A stretch of 7,750 nucleotides of DNA, taken from contig CANJKD010000090.1 of the NCBI GenBank assembly GCA_947474415.1, positions 1-7,750 of the forward strand, written 5' to 3'. The DNA is from Burkholderiales bacterium. GTDB taxonomy: Bacteria; Pseudomonadota; Gammaproteobacteria; Burkholderiales; Burkholderiaceae_C. Numbering within the stretch: position 1 is the stretch's first letter; the number at the start of each line of letters is the position of its first letter. The translations under genes were made by a program, and so were the position numbers. Of the stretch, positions 1-7,704 are shown piece after piece. A model generated the notes under the pieces. That model did not search any database. It was not told where the DNA came from and saw only the letters and a list, made by a program, of their open reading frames with translations.

Positions 1-44
1 CGTGCCTGGAAACGTCAAGCCACTCTGGAATGAAAGACCGCAGC

Positions 45-293
45 ATGAACAGCAAGTTTCTCTATGTCGCGACCATCGCCGTGTCGTTGCTCAGCACATT
101 GGCCATGGCCGATCAAGGCGTGGTGAGCCGCTCGCAAGTCAAGGCCGAACTCTCGCAGGCCATCGCCAACGACACGCTGCAACGCACCGACTACGACGAC
201 GCCGCGCTGATCGCACGTCGCGCCAACGCGCACACCGCCTCGGCGACCTATGCCCAAGAGGTGAAGGCTGCGCTGTCGCCCGGCGCGTCCTGA
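45..293 (+). CDS. Small exported DUF4148-like protein
   Basis: From the ATG at 45 the product has 82 residues. Residues 1-22 form a signal peptide: a short polar and lysine-containing start, a hydrophobic core, then an Ala-Met-Ala cleavage site before Asp-Gln. The mature part begins with the pattern Val-x-Ser-Arg-Ser-Gln-Val-Lys-Ala-Glu-Leu, followed by alanine-rich helix-forming sequence with a Tyr-Asp-Asp stretch. This is the layout of DUF4148 proteins, short periplasmic proteins of unknown function that are common and often multi-copy in Burkholderiales. An in-frame ATG at 30 would add five residues, but the bases before it show no ribosome binding site, whereas a weak GAAAGA at 32-37 precedes 45 at normal spacing; 45 is therefore preferred. 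The promoter would lie outside the window. Family assignment is by sequence style, not by a profile search. Confidence 0.72.
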   Translation: MNSKFLYVATIAVSLLSTLAMADQGVVSRSQVKAELSQAIANDTLQRTDYDDAALIARRANAHTASATYAQEVKAALSPGAS

Positions 294-441
294 TCACGCC
301 GCCCGCAGTCAATTCGCACAGGCCGCATTCGGGCTGCCTCTCTCATGGACGCAAGAAGGCAAGCTCATCAAAACCGAAGGCTCACCGGATGAGCTACCTC
401 ACGGCGATGATGGGTGCTTCGATCACTGCCCCACCCGCTGA
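265..441 (+). pseudogene. Possible 3' remnant of an unidentified gene
   Basis: Between the DUF4148-like gene and the MFS fragment, frame 1 is open for 58 codons and ends with TGA at 439-441. The part after about 300 reads like real protein, with motifs such as Ala-Phe-Gly-Leu-Pro-Leu-Ser-Trp and a charged end Pro-His-Gly-Asp-Asp-Gly-Cys-Phe-Asp-His-Cys. There is no ATG, GTG or TTG in this frame, so it cannot start normally, and its first 29 bases overlap the end of the preceding gene. The stop lies three bases before the GTG of the MFS fragment and in the same frame, an arrangement typical of two coupled operon genes. I do not recognise the protein. It could be the tail of a gene whose 5' part was lost, or chance. 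Apart from this, 294-444 shows no clear terminator or promoter. Confidence 0.25.
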
Positions 442-444
442 ACC

Positions 445-1066
445 GTGAAGACGACCCGCAACGGGCTCTTGCTGCTGGTGGGCGACGGCCTCTCCGTCTT
501 CGGCAGCTGGATCGACTTCCTCGCCATCCTGACGCTGGCCGCTTACCAGTTCCATTTTTCGCCCTACCAGATGGCCGCCGTGAGCGCCGCCGGCTTGTTG
601 CCCGGCATCCTGGCGGCACCGGCTATCGGCCGCTGGTGTGACCGCGCGAACCCGCAGCACATCCTGTTGCTGTCGATCATGGCCCGCGTCGCCACCACCG
701 GCGCCCTTCTGTTTTGCCACGACTACACGGTATTCATCGCCCTGGTCGGCCTGCGCTGCGTCTTTGCCACGGTCGCGCCACCAGCCATCAACGTGGTGGC
801 GGTGCGTTGCATCGCGCCAGCCGAGCGGCCCCGGTTCTATTCGCTGCTGAATGTGCTGAACAACGCGGCCAAGGTGCTCGCGCCGGCCATCGGCACGATC
901 TCCAGCTCGCTGACCAGCGAAGCCGTGGCGCTGTTGATGTCGCTCGTGTTCTCGGCGGCCTCGGCCTCGGCCTGCGCCTTTGCCTTGATCCGTTTGGCCC
1001 CAGCGGCCGAGCCGGGCGCAGCAGCACAGCCACGCCCGAACGCCAGCACGGCGAGAATGCAGCCCC
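445..1066 (+). pseudogene. MFS transporter, N-terminal half only
   Basis: A GTG start at 445 opens a frame whose first ~185 residues look like the N-terminal half of a 12-helix major facilitator transporter. Six hydrophobic segments lie at about residues 8-33, 44-63, 72-91, 95-120, 134-156 and 160-183. A motif-A-like Gly-Arg-Trp-Cys-Asp-Arg follows helix 2 (residues 62-67), matching the conserved cytoplasmic loop of the superfamily. After helix 6 the sequence turns into Ala/Pro/Arg/His-rich, non-membrane protein. The frame stays open to a stop at 1468-1470, but everything beyond 1067 overlaps the ABC transporter in another frame and is not transporter-like. The six C-terminal helices are therefore missing. 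No clear ribosome binding site precedes 445. Most likely a deletion derivative of a drug or siderophore-type exporter; a working half-length protein is less likely. The end given is where the next gene starts, not a true stop. Confidence 0.65.
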
Positions 1067-3019
1067 ATGTTCGCCTTCTTCGAAACCCGCATCCACCCGA
1101 CCGCGGCGCCCGCCAGTGCACCGCCGTCGGGCCTGCTCGCGTTCTACTGGCACTTTGTTCGCCAGACGCGCGGCCTGTACCTGGCGATGCTGGCCACCGG
1201 CCTGGGCGTGGCGCTGATCGACACGCTGATCCCGGTCTTCATCGGCAAGCTGGTGGCGCTGATGCAAGCCACCGACCGCGCCGCCGCCTTCCACGCCGCC
1301 ACACCGGCGCTGCTGGCGATGGCCGCCACGCTGCTGGTCGGCCGCCCCGCCGCGATGCTGGCCGACAGCCTGGTGCGCAACAACGCCGTGGTGCCGGGCG
1401 TGACGAGTCTGATCCGCTGGCAAAGCCACTGGCATGTGGTGCGCCAGAGCTGGCCGTTCTTCCAGAATGACTTCGCCGGCCGCATCGCGAACCGCGTCAT
1501 GCAGACCAGCAACTCGCTGCGCGAGTGCGTCGTCAGCAGCATTCGCGCACTTTGGTACATCGCGATCTATGGTGTCTCGTCGCTGCTGCTGATGGCCTCG
1601 GCCGACTGGCGCCTGGCTGTGCCCACCGTGCTCTGGTTCGCCGGCTACTTCTTCTTCCTGCGCCACTTCGTGCCGCTGATGCGCGACCGTGCCAAGACCA
1701 GCTCCGAACTGCGCTCGCTGGTGATGGGCCGGGTGGTCGACAGCTACACCAACATCCTCACCGTCAAGCTGTTCGCCCGCTCACGTGACGAAGACAAGTA
1801 CGTGCGCGACGTGATCGACGACCACACCGTCGCCATCGCGGCGCACATGCGCGGCACCACGCGCTTCATGGCAACGCTGGCGGCGATGAACATGCTGCTG
1901 CTGGTGAGCACGGCCGCGATCGGCATCACGCTGTGGGCGCAGGGCCAGGTCAGCGCCGGGCTGGTGGCCACGGCCCTGCCGCTGGCCTGGCAGATCGCCA
2001 GCGTGGCGGGCTGGGTGAGCTGGGAAGTGACCGGCATATTCGAGAACGTCGGCGTGGTGCAGGAAGGCATGGAAACCATCGCCGTTCCGCACACCTTGAC
2101 CGACGTGGCCGGCGCGGGTGAGCTGGACGTCCCCCATGGCGAATTGCGCTTCGAGCACCTGACCTTCACCTATGGCCGCGCCGACGGCAAGCGCGTGCTC
2201 GACGACCTGAACCTCGTCATCCAGCCCGGCGAACGCGTCGGACTCGTCGGCCGCTCCGGCGCGGGCAAGACGACGCTCGTGAACCTGCTGCTGCGCTTTC
2301 ATGAAGTCGAGCAGGGCAGCATCCGCATCGACGGCCAGAACATCGCCCAGGTGACGCAGGAAAGCCTGCGCGCGGCCATCGGCATGGTCACGCAAGACAC
2401 CTCGCTGCTGCACCGCTCGGTCGCTGCGAACATCGGCTACGGCCACCCCGATGCAACGCCCGACGAGATCGCCACCGCCGCCCGCAAGGCGCAGGCCCAC
2501 GACTTCATCGTCGACCTGAGCGACTGGAAGGGCCGCACCGGCTACGACGCCCATGTGGGCGAGCGCGGCGTGAAGCTCTCCGGCGGCCAACGCCAGCGCG
2601 TGGCCATCGCCCGCGTGGTGCTGAAAGACGCGCCCATCCTGGTGCTCGACGAAGCCACCTCGGCGCTCGACAGCGAAGTGGAACTGGCGATCCAGGAGCA
2701 GTTGCTCGGCCTGATGGAAGGCAAGACCGTGATCGCGATCGCGCACCGGCTGTCGACCATCGCGCGCATGGACCGGCTCGTCGTGCTCGAGCAGGGCCGC
2801 ATCGCCGAGCAGGGCACGCACGACGAATTGCTGCGCCTCGATGGCCATTACGCGAAGCTGTGGAAGCACCAGTCGGGCGGTTTTCTGCCTGCCGACTCGC
2901 GCGCCGCCACGTTCGACAATGCCAACCCCATCGTCGATGAAGCCGCACCCGACGAGATGCGCAGCGCGGAGCAACCCGAACCCAACACCGCCGCCGATCC
3001 AGTGCCGGTGAAAGCCTGA
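1067..3019 (+). CDS. ABC exporter, fused permease and ATPase
   Basis: This 650-residue protein is a half-transporter of the MdlB/MsbA-like exporter class, expected to dimerise in the inner membrane and export a substrate using ATP. Residues ~38-59, 78-98, 155-176, 182-203, 266-288 and 296-318 form six membrane helices. The ATPase domain follows: aromatic A-loop Tyr369, Walker A GRSGAGKTT at 395-403, Q-loop Gln443, signature LSGGQ at 504-508, Walker B ILVLD at 524-528 with catalytic Glu529, and switch His560. All catalytic elements are intact. Residues ~606-650 form an extra acidic, proline- and alanine-rich tail with no domain I recognise. The ATG at 1067 has only a weak purine stretch (GGCGAGA, 1050-1056) upstream. 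The open frame of the MFS fragment overlaps its first 404 bases. The dehydrogenase follows after 16 bases. The substrate (lipid, drug or peptide) cannot be read from the sequence. Confidence 0.93.
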   Translation: MFAFFETRIHPTAAPASAPPSGLLAFYWHFVRQTRGLYLAMLATGLGVALIDTLIPVFIGKLVALMQATDRAAAFHAATPALLAMAATLLVGRPAAMLADSLVRNNAVVPGVTSLIRWQSHWHVVRQSWPFFQNDFAGRIANRVMQTSNSLRECVVSSIRALWYIAIYGVSSLLLMASADWRLAVPTVLWFAGYFFFLRHFVPLMRDRAKTSSELRSLVMGRVVDSYTNILTVKLFARSRDEDKYVRDVIDDHTVAIAAHMRGTTRFMATLAAMNMLLLVSTAAIGITLWAQGQVSAGLVATALPLAWQIASVAGWVSWEVTGIFENVGVVQEGMETIAVPHTLTDVAGAGELDVPHGELRFEHLTFTYGRADGKRVLDDLNLVIQPGERVGLVGRSGAGKTTLVNLLLRFHEVEQGSIRIDGQNIAQVTQESLRAAIGMVTQDTSLLHRSVAANIGYGHPDATPDEIATAARKAQAHDFIVDLSDWKGRTGYDAHVGERGVKLSGGQRQRVAIARVVLKDAPILVLDEATSALDSEVELAIQEQLLGLMEGKTVIAIAHRLSTIARMDRLVVLEQGRIAEQGTHDELLRLDGHYAKLWKHQSGGFLPADSRAATFDNANPIVDEAAPDEMRSAEQPEPNTAADPVPVKA

Positions 3020-3035
3020 GCGGAACCCGCACACC

Positions 3036-4700
3036 ATGTTGCGAATCACTGAACTCCGCTTGCCGCTGGGCCATGCCGACGACGCGCTGCGCCCGGCCAT
3101 CGTCACGCGTCTGGGCGTGGCCGATACGGACCTGCTCACGTTCTCCGTCTTCAAGCGCAGCTACGACGCGCGCAAGAAGAGCGCGGTCCAGCTGATCTAC
3201 ACCGTCGATTGCGAGCTGCGCGACGAAACCGCGGTGTTCGCCCGGCTCGCCGGCCAGCAGCACGTCAAGCCCACACCCGACACCGGCTACCATTTCATCG
3301 GCCATGCGCCGGCCGGCATGGCGGGCAAGCGGCGCCCGCTGGTGATCGGCTTCGGCCCCTGCGGCATCTTCGCTGCGCTGATCCTCGCGCAGATGGGCCT
3401 GCGGCCGATCGTGCTGGAGCGCGGCCGCGCGGTGCGAGAACGCACCAAAGACACCTGGGGCCTGTGGCGCCAGGGCGTGCTCGACCCCGAGTCGAACGTG
3501 CAGTTCGGTGAAGGCGGCGCCGGTACGTTTTCGGATGGCAAGCTGTGGAGCCAGATCAGCGACCCGCGCCACCTGACGCGCAAGGTGCTCACCGAGTTCG
3601 TGCGCGCCGGTGCGCCCGATGAAATCATGTTCGTCGCCAAGCCGCACATTGGCACCTTCCGGCTTGTCGGTGTGGTCGAGAAGATGCGCGCCGAGATCGA
3701 ATCACTGGGCGGCCAGGTGCGCTTCGGCCAGCGCCTGACCGATGTGCTCATCGAAGGTGGGCACATCCGCGGCGTGACCCTTGCCAGCGGCGAACAGATC
3801 GCCGCCGACCAGGTGATCCTCGCGCTCGGCCACAGCGCGCGCGACACCTTCGCGATGCTGCACGAGCGCGGCGTGCACATGGAAGCCAAGCCGTTCTCGG
3901 TCGGCTTTCGCATCGAGCACCCGCAGTCCGTCATCGATGCTGCGCGCTTCGGCCCGAACGCCGGCAACCCCATCCTTGGCGCGGCCGACTACAAGCTGGT
4001 GCACCACGCGAAGAATGGCCGCTCGGTCTATAGCTTCTGCATGTGCCCCGGCGGCATGGTGGTAGCGGCCACCTCGGAGGCGGGCCGCGTCGTCACGAAT
4101 GGCATGAGCCAATACTCACGCAACGAGCGCAACGCCAACGCCGGCATCGTCGTCGGCATCACGCCGCAAGACTATCGGCAGGACGGCCGACACGACGGCG
4201 TGGTGAACCCACTCGACGGCATCGCGTTCCAGCGCCATTGGGAATCGCGCGCCTTCGAACTCGGTGGTGGTGGCTATCGGGCACCGGCGCAACTCGTCGC
4301 CGACTTCATCAAAGGCCAGCCCTCGGCCGTGCTCGGCAACGTGCTGCCGTCATACCAACCCGGCGCGCATTTGACCGACCTCGGCCAACCAGGCAACAGC
4401 AGCCTGCCAACATATGCCATCGAAGCGATCCGCGAGGCGCTGCCGGCGTTCGAGCGCCAGATCAAGGGCTTCAACCGCCCCGACGCGGTGCTCACCGGGG
4501 TCGAGACGCGCACCTCGTCGCCGCTGCGCATCACGCGCGGGCGCGACCTGCAAAGCCTGAATGTGCGCGGCCTGTACCCGGCCGGTGAAGGCGCGGGGTA
4601 TGCCGGCGGCATCATGTCGGCGGGCGTCGACGGGATCGAGGTGGCGGAGGCGCTCGGTGCGGCCATACTGGGTGCACAATCGAATGCATCACATGTATAG
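3036..4700 (+). CDS. FAD-dependent dehydrogenase, COG2509 type
   Basis: This 554-residue protein belongs to the large uncharacterised NAD(P)/FAD-dependent oxidoreductases grouped as COG2509. After an N-terminal domain of about 100 residues that includes SVFKRSYDARKK (37-48), a Rossmann dinucleotide fold begins with GFGPCG at 105-110 and ends its second strand at Glu128, which would bind the FAD ribose. Family-like blocks follow: GEGGAGTFSDGKL (158-170), YSFCMCPGGMVVAATSE (332-348), RTSSPLRI (492-499) and the C-terminal FAD block GLYPAGEGAGYAGGIMSAG (512-530). No membrane segment or signal peptide is seen, so it should be cytoplasmic. The substrate of this family is not established to my knowledge. 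The 16-base gap to the ABC exporter suggests one transcript; GGAA at 3022-3025 is a distant ribosome-binding candidate. The last codons are AT-rich and merge with the presumed promoter of the toxin-antitoxin pair. Confidence 0.93.
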   Translation: MLRITELRLPLGHADDALRPAIVTRLGVADTDLLTFSVFKRSYDARKKSAVQLIYTVDCELRDETAVFARLAGQQHVKPTPDTGYHFIGHAPAGMAGKRRPLVIGFGPCGIFAALILAQMGLRPIVLERGRAVRERTKDTWGLWRQGVLDPESNVQFGEGGAGTFSDGKLWSQISDPRHLTRKVLTEFVRAGAPDEIMFVAKPHIGTFRLVGVVEKMRAEIESLGGQVRFGQRLTDVLIEGGHIRGVTLASGEQIAADQVILALGHSARDTFAMLHERGVHMEAKPFSVGFRIEHPQSVIDAARFGPNAGNPILGAADYKLVHHAKNGRSVYSFCMCPGGMVVAATSEAGRVVTNGMSQYSRNERNANAGIVVGITPQDYRQDGRHDGVVNPLDGIAFQRHWESRAFELGGGGYRAPAQLVADFIKGQPSAVLGNVLPSYQPGAHLTDLGQPGNSSLPTYAIEAIREALPAFERQIKGFNRPDAVLTGVETRTSSPLRITRGRDLQSLNVRGLYPAGEGAGYAGGIMSAGVDGIEVAEALGAAILGAQSNASHV

Positions 4701-4701
4701 C
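4672..4701 (+). promoter_or_regulatory. Putative toxin-antitoxin promoter and operator
   Basis: An AT-rich stretch at the end of the dehydrogenase gene contains three perfect 6-base palindromes: GTGCAC (4672-4677), ATGCAT (4684-4689) and ACATGT (4691-4696). ATGCAT and ATGTAT (4693-4698) also form an imperfect inverted repeat with a three-base spacer. A -10-like TATAGC at 4696-4701 lies 18 bases after GTGCAC, which is a poor -35 match. Ribbon-helix-helix antitoxins usually repress their own promoter by binding such short repeats, and here the inverted repeat would cover the -10. The promoter strength and operator role are inferred. Confidence 0.4.
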
Positions 4702-4714
4702 AAATGGGTGAATC

Positions 4715-4939
4715 ATGCTCGCGCTGCGACTGCCCGAAGACCTGGAAGCCCGCCTCGATGCGCTGGCCAAAAAGACCGGTCGAACCAAGAGTTTTTACGC
4801 ACGCGAGGCCATTTCGGAATACATCGATGACCTCGAAGACCTGTACCTCGCGCAAAAGCGTTCGGCGCTGCGTGAACGCGGCAAGACCCTGACGGTGCCG
4901 CTGGCCGAGGTGGAGAAGTTGCTTGGCCTGGCGGATTGA
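4715..4939 (+). CDS. RelB-family ribbon-helix-helix antitoxin
   Basis: This 74-residue protein has the ribbon-helix-helix layout: a short strand LALRLP at residues 2-7 that would insert in the DNA major groove as a dimer, helix A at about 8-20 and helix B at about 24-48, ending in the Asp/Glu-rich [14 protein letters not shown]. The remaining ~25 residues are the part that in this family wraps the toxin. Its expected roles are to neutralise the downstream toxin and repress the operon. It starts 14 bases after the dehydrogenase stop; GGGTGA at 4706-4711 is a weak, close ribosome binding site. The toxin gene overlaps its last 17 bases, so the two are co-transcribed and probably translationally coupled. 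The name RelB here means the antitoxin family and does not imply identity with E. coli RelB. Confidence 0.9.
   Translation: MLALRLPEDLEARLDALAKKTGRTKSFYAREAISEYIDDLEDLYLAQKRSALRERGKTLTVPLAEVEKLLGLAD
4912..4918 (+). promoter_or_regulatory. Ribosome binding site for toxin TTG start
   Basis: GGAGAAG inside the antitoxin coding sequence lies at good distance before the TTG at 4923 (seven bases after GGAG). It decides the toxin start, since no ATG or GTG is available near the beginning of the conserved domain. Confidence 0.6.
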
Positions 4940-5195
4940 GTTCGACCCCGCAGCGGCCAAGGAACTCACCAAGCTCGACAAACCCGTCGCGCGCCGCATC
5001 GTGCAGTTTTTGCGCGAATGTGTTGCCCCACTCGACGACCCGCGCAGCCTCGGTGAAGCACTGCGCGGCGATCAACTCGGCGGGTTCTGGAAGTACCGGC
5101 TGGGCGACTACCGCGTCATCACCGAGATCGTGGACCGCCGGGTCATGATCATCGTGCTGCGGCTGGGGCACCGGCGCGAGGTGTATCGGAAGTAG
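4923..5195 (+). CDS. RelE/ParE-family toxin
   Basis: This 90-residue protein is a complete RelE/ParE-superfamily toxin. It opens with [19 protein letters not shown], the strand and first helix of the fold, and continues with helix 2 ([11 protein letters not shown]). The core reads [18 protein letters not shown], then [15 protein letters not shown] at the end. By comparison with E. coli RelE, Arg64 in the DYRVI strand, Arg84 or Arg85, and Tyr88 sit where that enzyme has Arg61, Arg81 and Tyr87, and Lys57 and Arg59 where it has Lys52 and Lys54. This favours a ribosome-dependent mRNA endonuclease over a gyrase-poisoning ParE, but that is inference. The TTG start gives the normal family length; with a strong GGAG upstream it may limit toxin output relative to antitoxin. 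The gene ends 22 bases before the convergent peptidase. Confidence 0.9.
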   Translation: MAWRIEFDPAAAKELTKLDKPVARRIVQFLRECVAPLDDPRSLGEALRGDQLGGFWKYRLGDYRVITEIVDRRVMIIVLRLGHRREVYRK

Positions 5196-5217
5196 GTTCC
5201 GCGCATCGCAACGTGCA

Positions 5218-6705
<1,488 letters not shown>

Positions 6706-6820
6706 GGCGGACTCCGTTCAGGGCGGGAATGCGAGTGTAGGACTTCAGCGGTGTCGCACCCGCCCGAGCGCTTGCCAGCACCCGGCCCTTCGCCAGGCGG
6801 GCCAGAGTGCGCCGGCACGC
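6706..6820 (-). other. Gap with weak promoter and hairpin signals
   Basis: Read on the minus strand, this gap between the hydrolase stop and the peptidase start holds a possible stem GGCCC/GGGCC (6784-6788 and 6799-6803, ten-base loop) without a U-run, so it is not a standard terminator. A -10-like TACACT (6734-6739) could give a leader of about 20-25 bases carrying the GGAG; no convincing -35 is seen. The octamer CCTACACT also occurs before the hydrolase gene. Confidence 0.3.
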
Positions 6821-7660
6821 CTACCTGTCCGGCCTCAGCCATGCGGCCACGGCAGCGAACACCTCGGCCTGCTCGGGCTCGTTGAAGATCTCGTGGAAGA
6901 GCGTCGGAAACACCTGCGAGGTCACCACGCCCGTGGGCGCCGCGGCAGCAAATGCCGCGCTGCCGGCCGGCACCACGCAGCGGTCGCTGCCGGCATAGAG
7001 CAGCAGCGTCGGCAGCGTCCAGCGCGCCGCGTTCGCCCGCACGAACGTGGCCCCATCGACGAAGAAGCGCGCCAGCCTCGGCGTGATGCGGTCGTGCACC
7101 AGCGGGCTCGTCCCATAGGCCTTGACGACCGCCGGGTCGCGCGAAATCCACGCCGGTTTCAGGCCGTTGCCAAGCGCCAGGTTCGGCGCCAGCGGGCCCA
7201 GCACAGACAGCAGCAGTTTCTGCGCCGCGCTCATGCCCGCATCGAGCGCCGGCGACGACAACAGCAAGGCATCGACCGGCCGGAACCATGCCGGTGCGGG
7301 TGAACCTTCGAGCCCGCCGGCAACGAAGCGAGCGGCCACCAGGCCGCCCATGCTATGGCCGAGCAGGAGCAGCGGGCCGGGGTGCGCAGCGCGCACCGCG
7401 TCAATCACGAGCGCCAGGTCGGTGAGCAGGCTGTCGGGCTGCGCCAGCGCGCCACGCGCACCTTCACTGGCGCCGTGGCCACGCTGGTCATAGCCCACCA
7501 CAGAGTAGTCGCTTCGGTTCAGCTGCGCCGCCACGTGCGCGTAACGGCCGATGTGCTCGCCCAACCCGTGCACCATCAGCACCGTGCCGCGCGCCTCGGC
7601 GCACGGCCATTCACGCAGTTGCAGGGTCAGGCCATCGGCAGTGGTGAGAGTCGGGTTCAT
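6821..7660 (-). CDS. Monoacylglycerol-lipase-like alpha/beta hydrolase
   Basis: From the ATG at 7660 the product has 279 residues and an alpha/beta hydrolase fold of the lysophospholipase/monoacylglycerol lipase type (Hydrolase_4-like). Visible blocks are MVHGLGEHIGRYAHVA (oxyanion-hole HG motif), YDQRGHGASEG, the nucleophile elbow LGHSMGG with Ser103, GSDR with Asp226, and FHEIFNEPE with His256: a full catalytic triad. It probably cleaves fatty acid esters of glycerol or related esters; the exact substrate is not readable. There is no signal peptide, so it should be cytoplasmic. In-frame ATGs at 7693 and 7678 would add 11 or 6 residues, but those would leave only 11 bases to the divergent gene, and family members typically begin near the MNPTLTTADGL segment. 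A TACACT element just seven bases before 7660 also favours this start. Confidence 0.9.
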   Translation of the reverse strand: MNPTLTTADGLTLQLREWPCAEARGTVLMVHGLGEHIGRYAHVAAQLNRSDYSVVGYDQRGHGASEGARGALAQPDSLLTDLALVIDAVRAAHPGPLLLLGHSMGGLVAARFVAGGLEGSPAPAWFRPVDALLLSSPALDAGMSAAQKLLLSVLGPLAPNLALGNGLKPAWISRDPAVVKAYGTSPLVHDRITPRLARFFVDGATFVRANAARWTLPTLLLYAGSDRCVVPAGSAAFAAAAPTGVVTSQVFPTLFHEIFNEPEQAEVFAAVAAWLRPDR

Positions 7661-7667
7661 GCGCCGC

Positions 7668-7673
7668 AGTGTA
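7668..7673 (-). promoter_or_regulatory. Putative -10 element of hydrolase gene
   Basis: TACACT on the minus strand matches the bacterial -10 consensus at four of six positions and lies seven bases before the ATG at 7660. CTGATG at 7691-7696, 17 bases upstream, is a weak -35. The transcript would start at or within a base of the start codon, giving a leaderless mRNA, which fits the absence of a ribosome binding site. Confidence 0.35.
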
Positions 7674-7675
7674 GG

Positions 7676-7681
7676 CATACT
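7676..7681 (+). promoter_or_regulatory. Putative -10 element of divergent crotonase gene
   Basis: CATACT matches the -10 consensus at four of six positions and would give a leader of about 17 bases including AGGA (7695-7698) before the ATG at 7705. No good -35 is visible; it would lie inside the hydrolase 5' coding region. Confidence 0.25.
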
Positions 7682-7704
7682 GACCGCATTCATCAGGACC
7701 GCTC

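Noticed and set aside
2..448. 148-codon plus-strand open frame covering the DUF4148-like gene
   Set aside because: The overlapping frame starting at 45 has a clear signal peptide and family pattern, while this one is Arg/His-rich without motifs.
951..976. Tandem GCCTCG-like repeat
   Set aside because: It encodes the small-residue Ala/Ser run of membrane helix 6 in the MFS fragment and is explained by codon bias.
1781..3154. 457-codon minus-strand open frame opposite the ABC exporter
   Set aside because: Mirror frame of a well-supported gene; composition is typical of antisense reading and no domain is visible.
2505..3647. 380-codon minus-strand open frame across the exporter-dehydrogenase junction
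   Set aside because: It spans two real genes on the opposite strand, lacks motifs and becomes very Arg-rich toward its end.
6784..6803. GGCCC/GGGCC stem as a rho-independent terminator of the hydrolase gene
   Set aside because: Short stem, ten-base loop and no following U-run; such stems arise often in GC-rich DNA.
7661..7693. Hydrolase start at the upstream ATG 7693
   Set aside because: It would leave 11 bases to the divergent gene, adds a non-conserved lead and has no better ribosome binding site than 7660; it remains possible.
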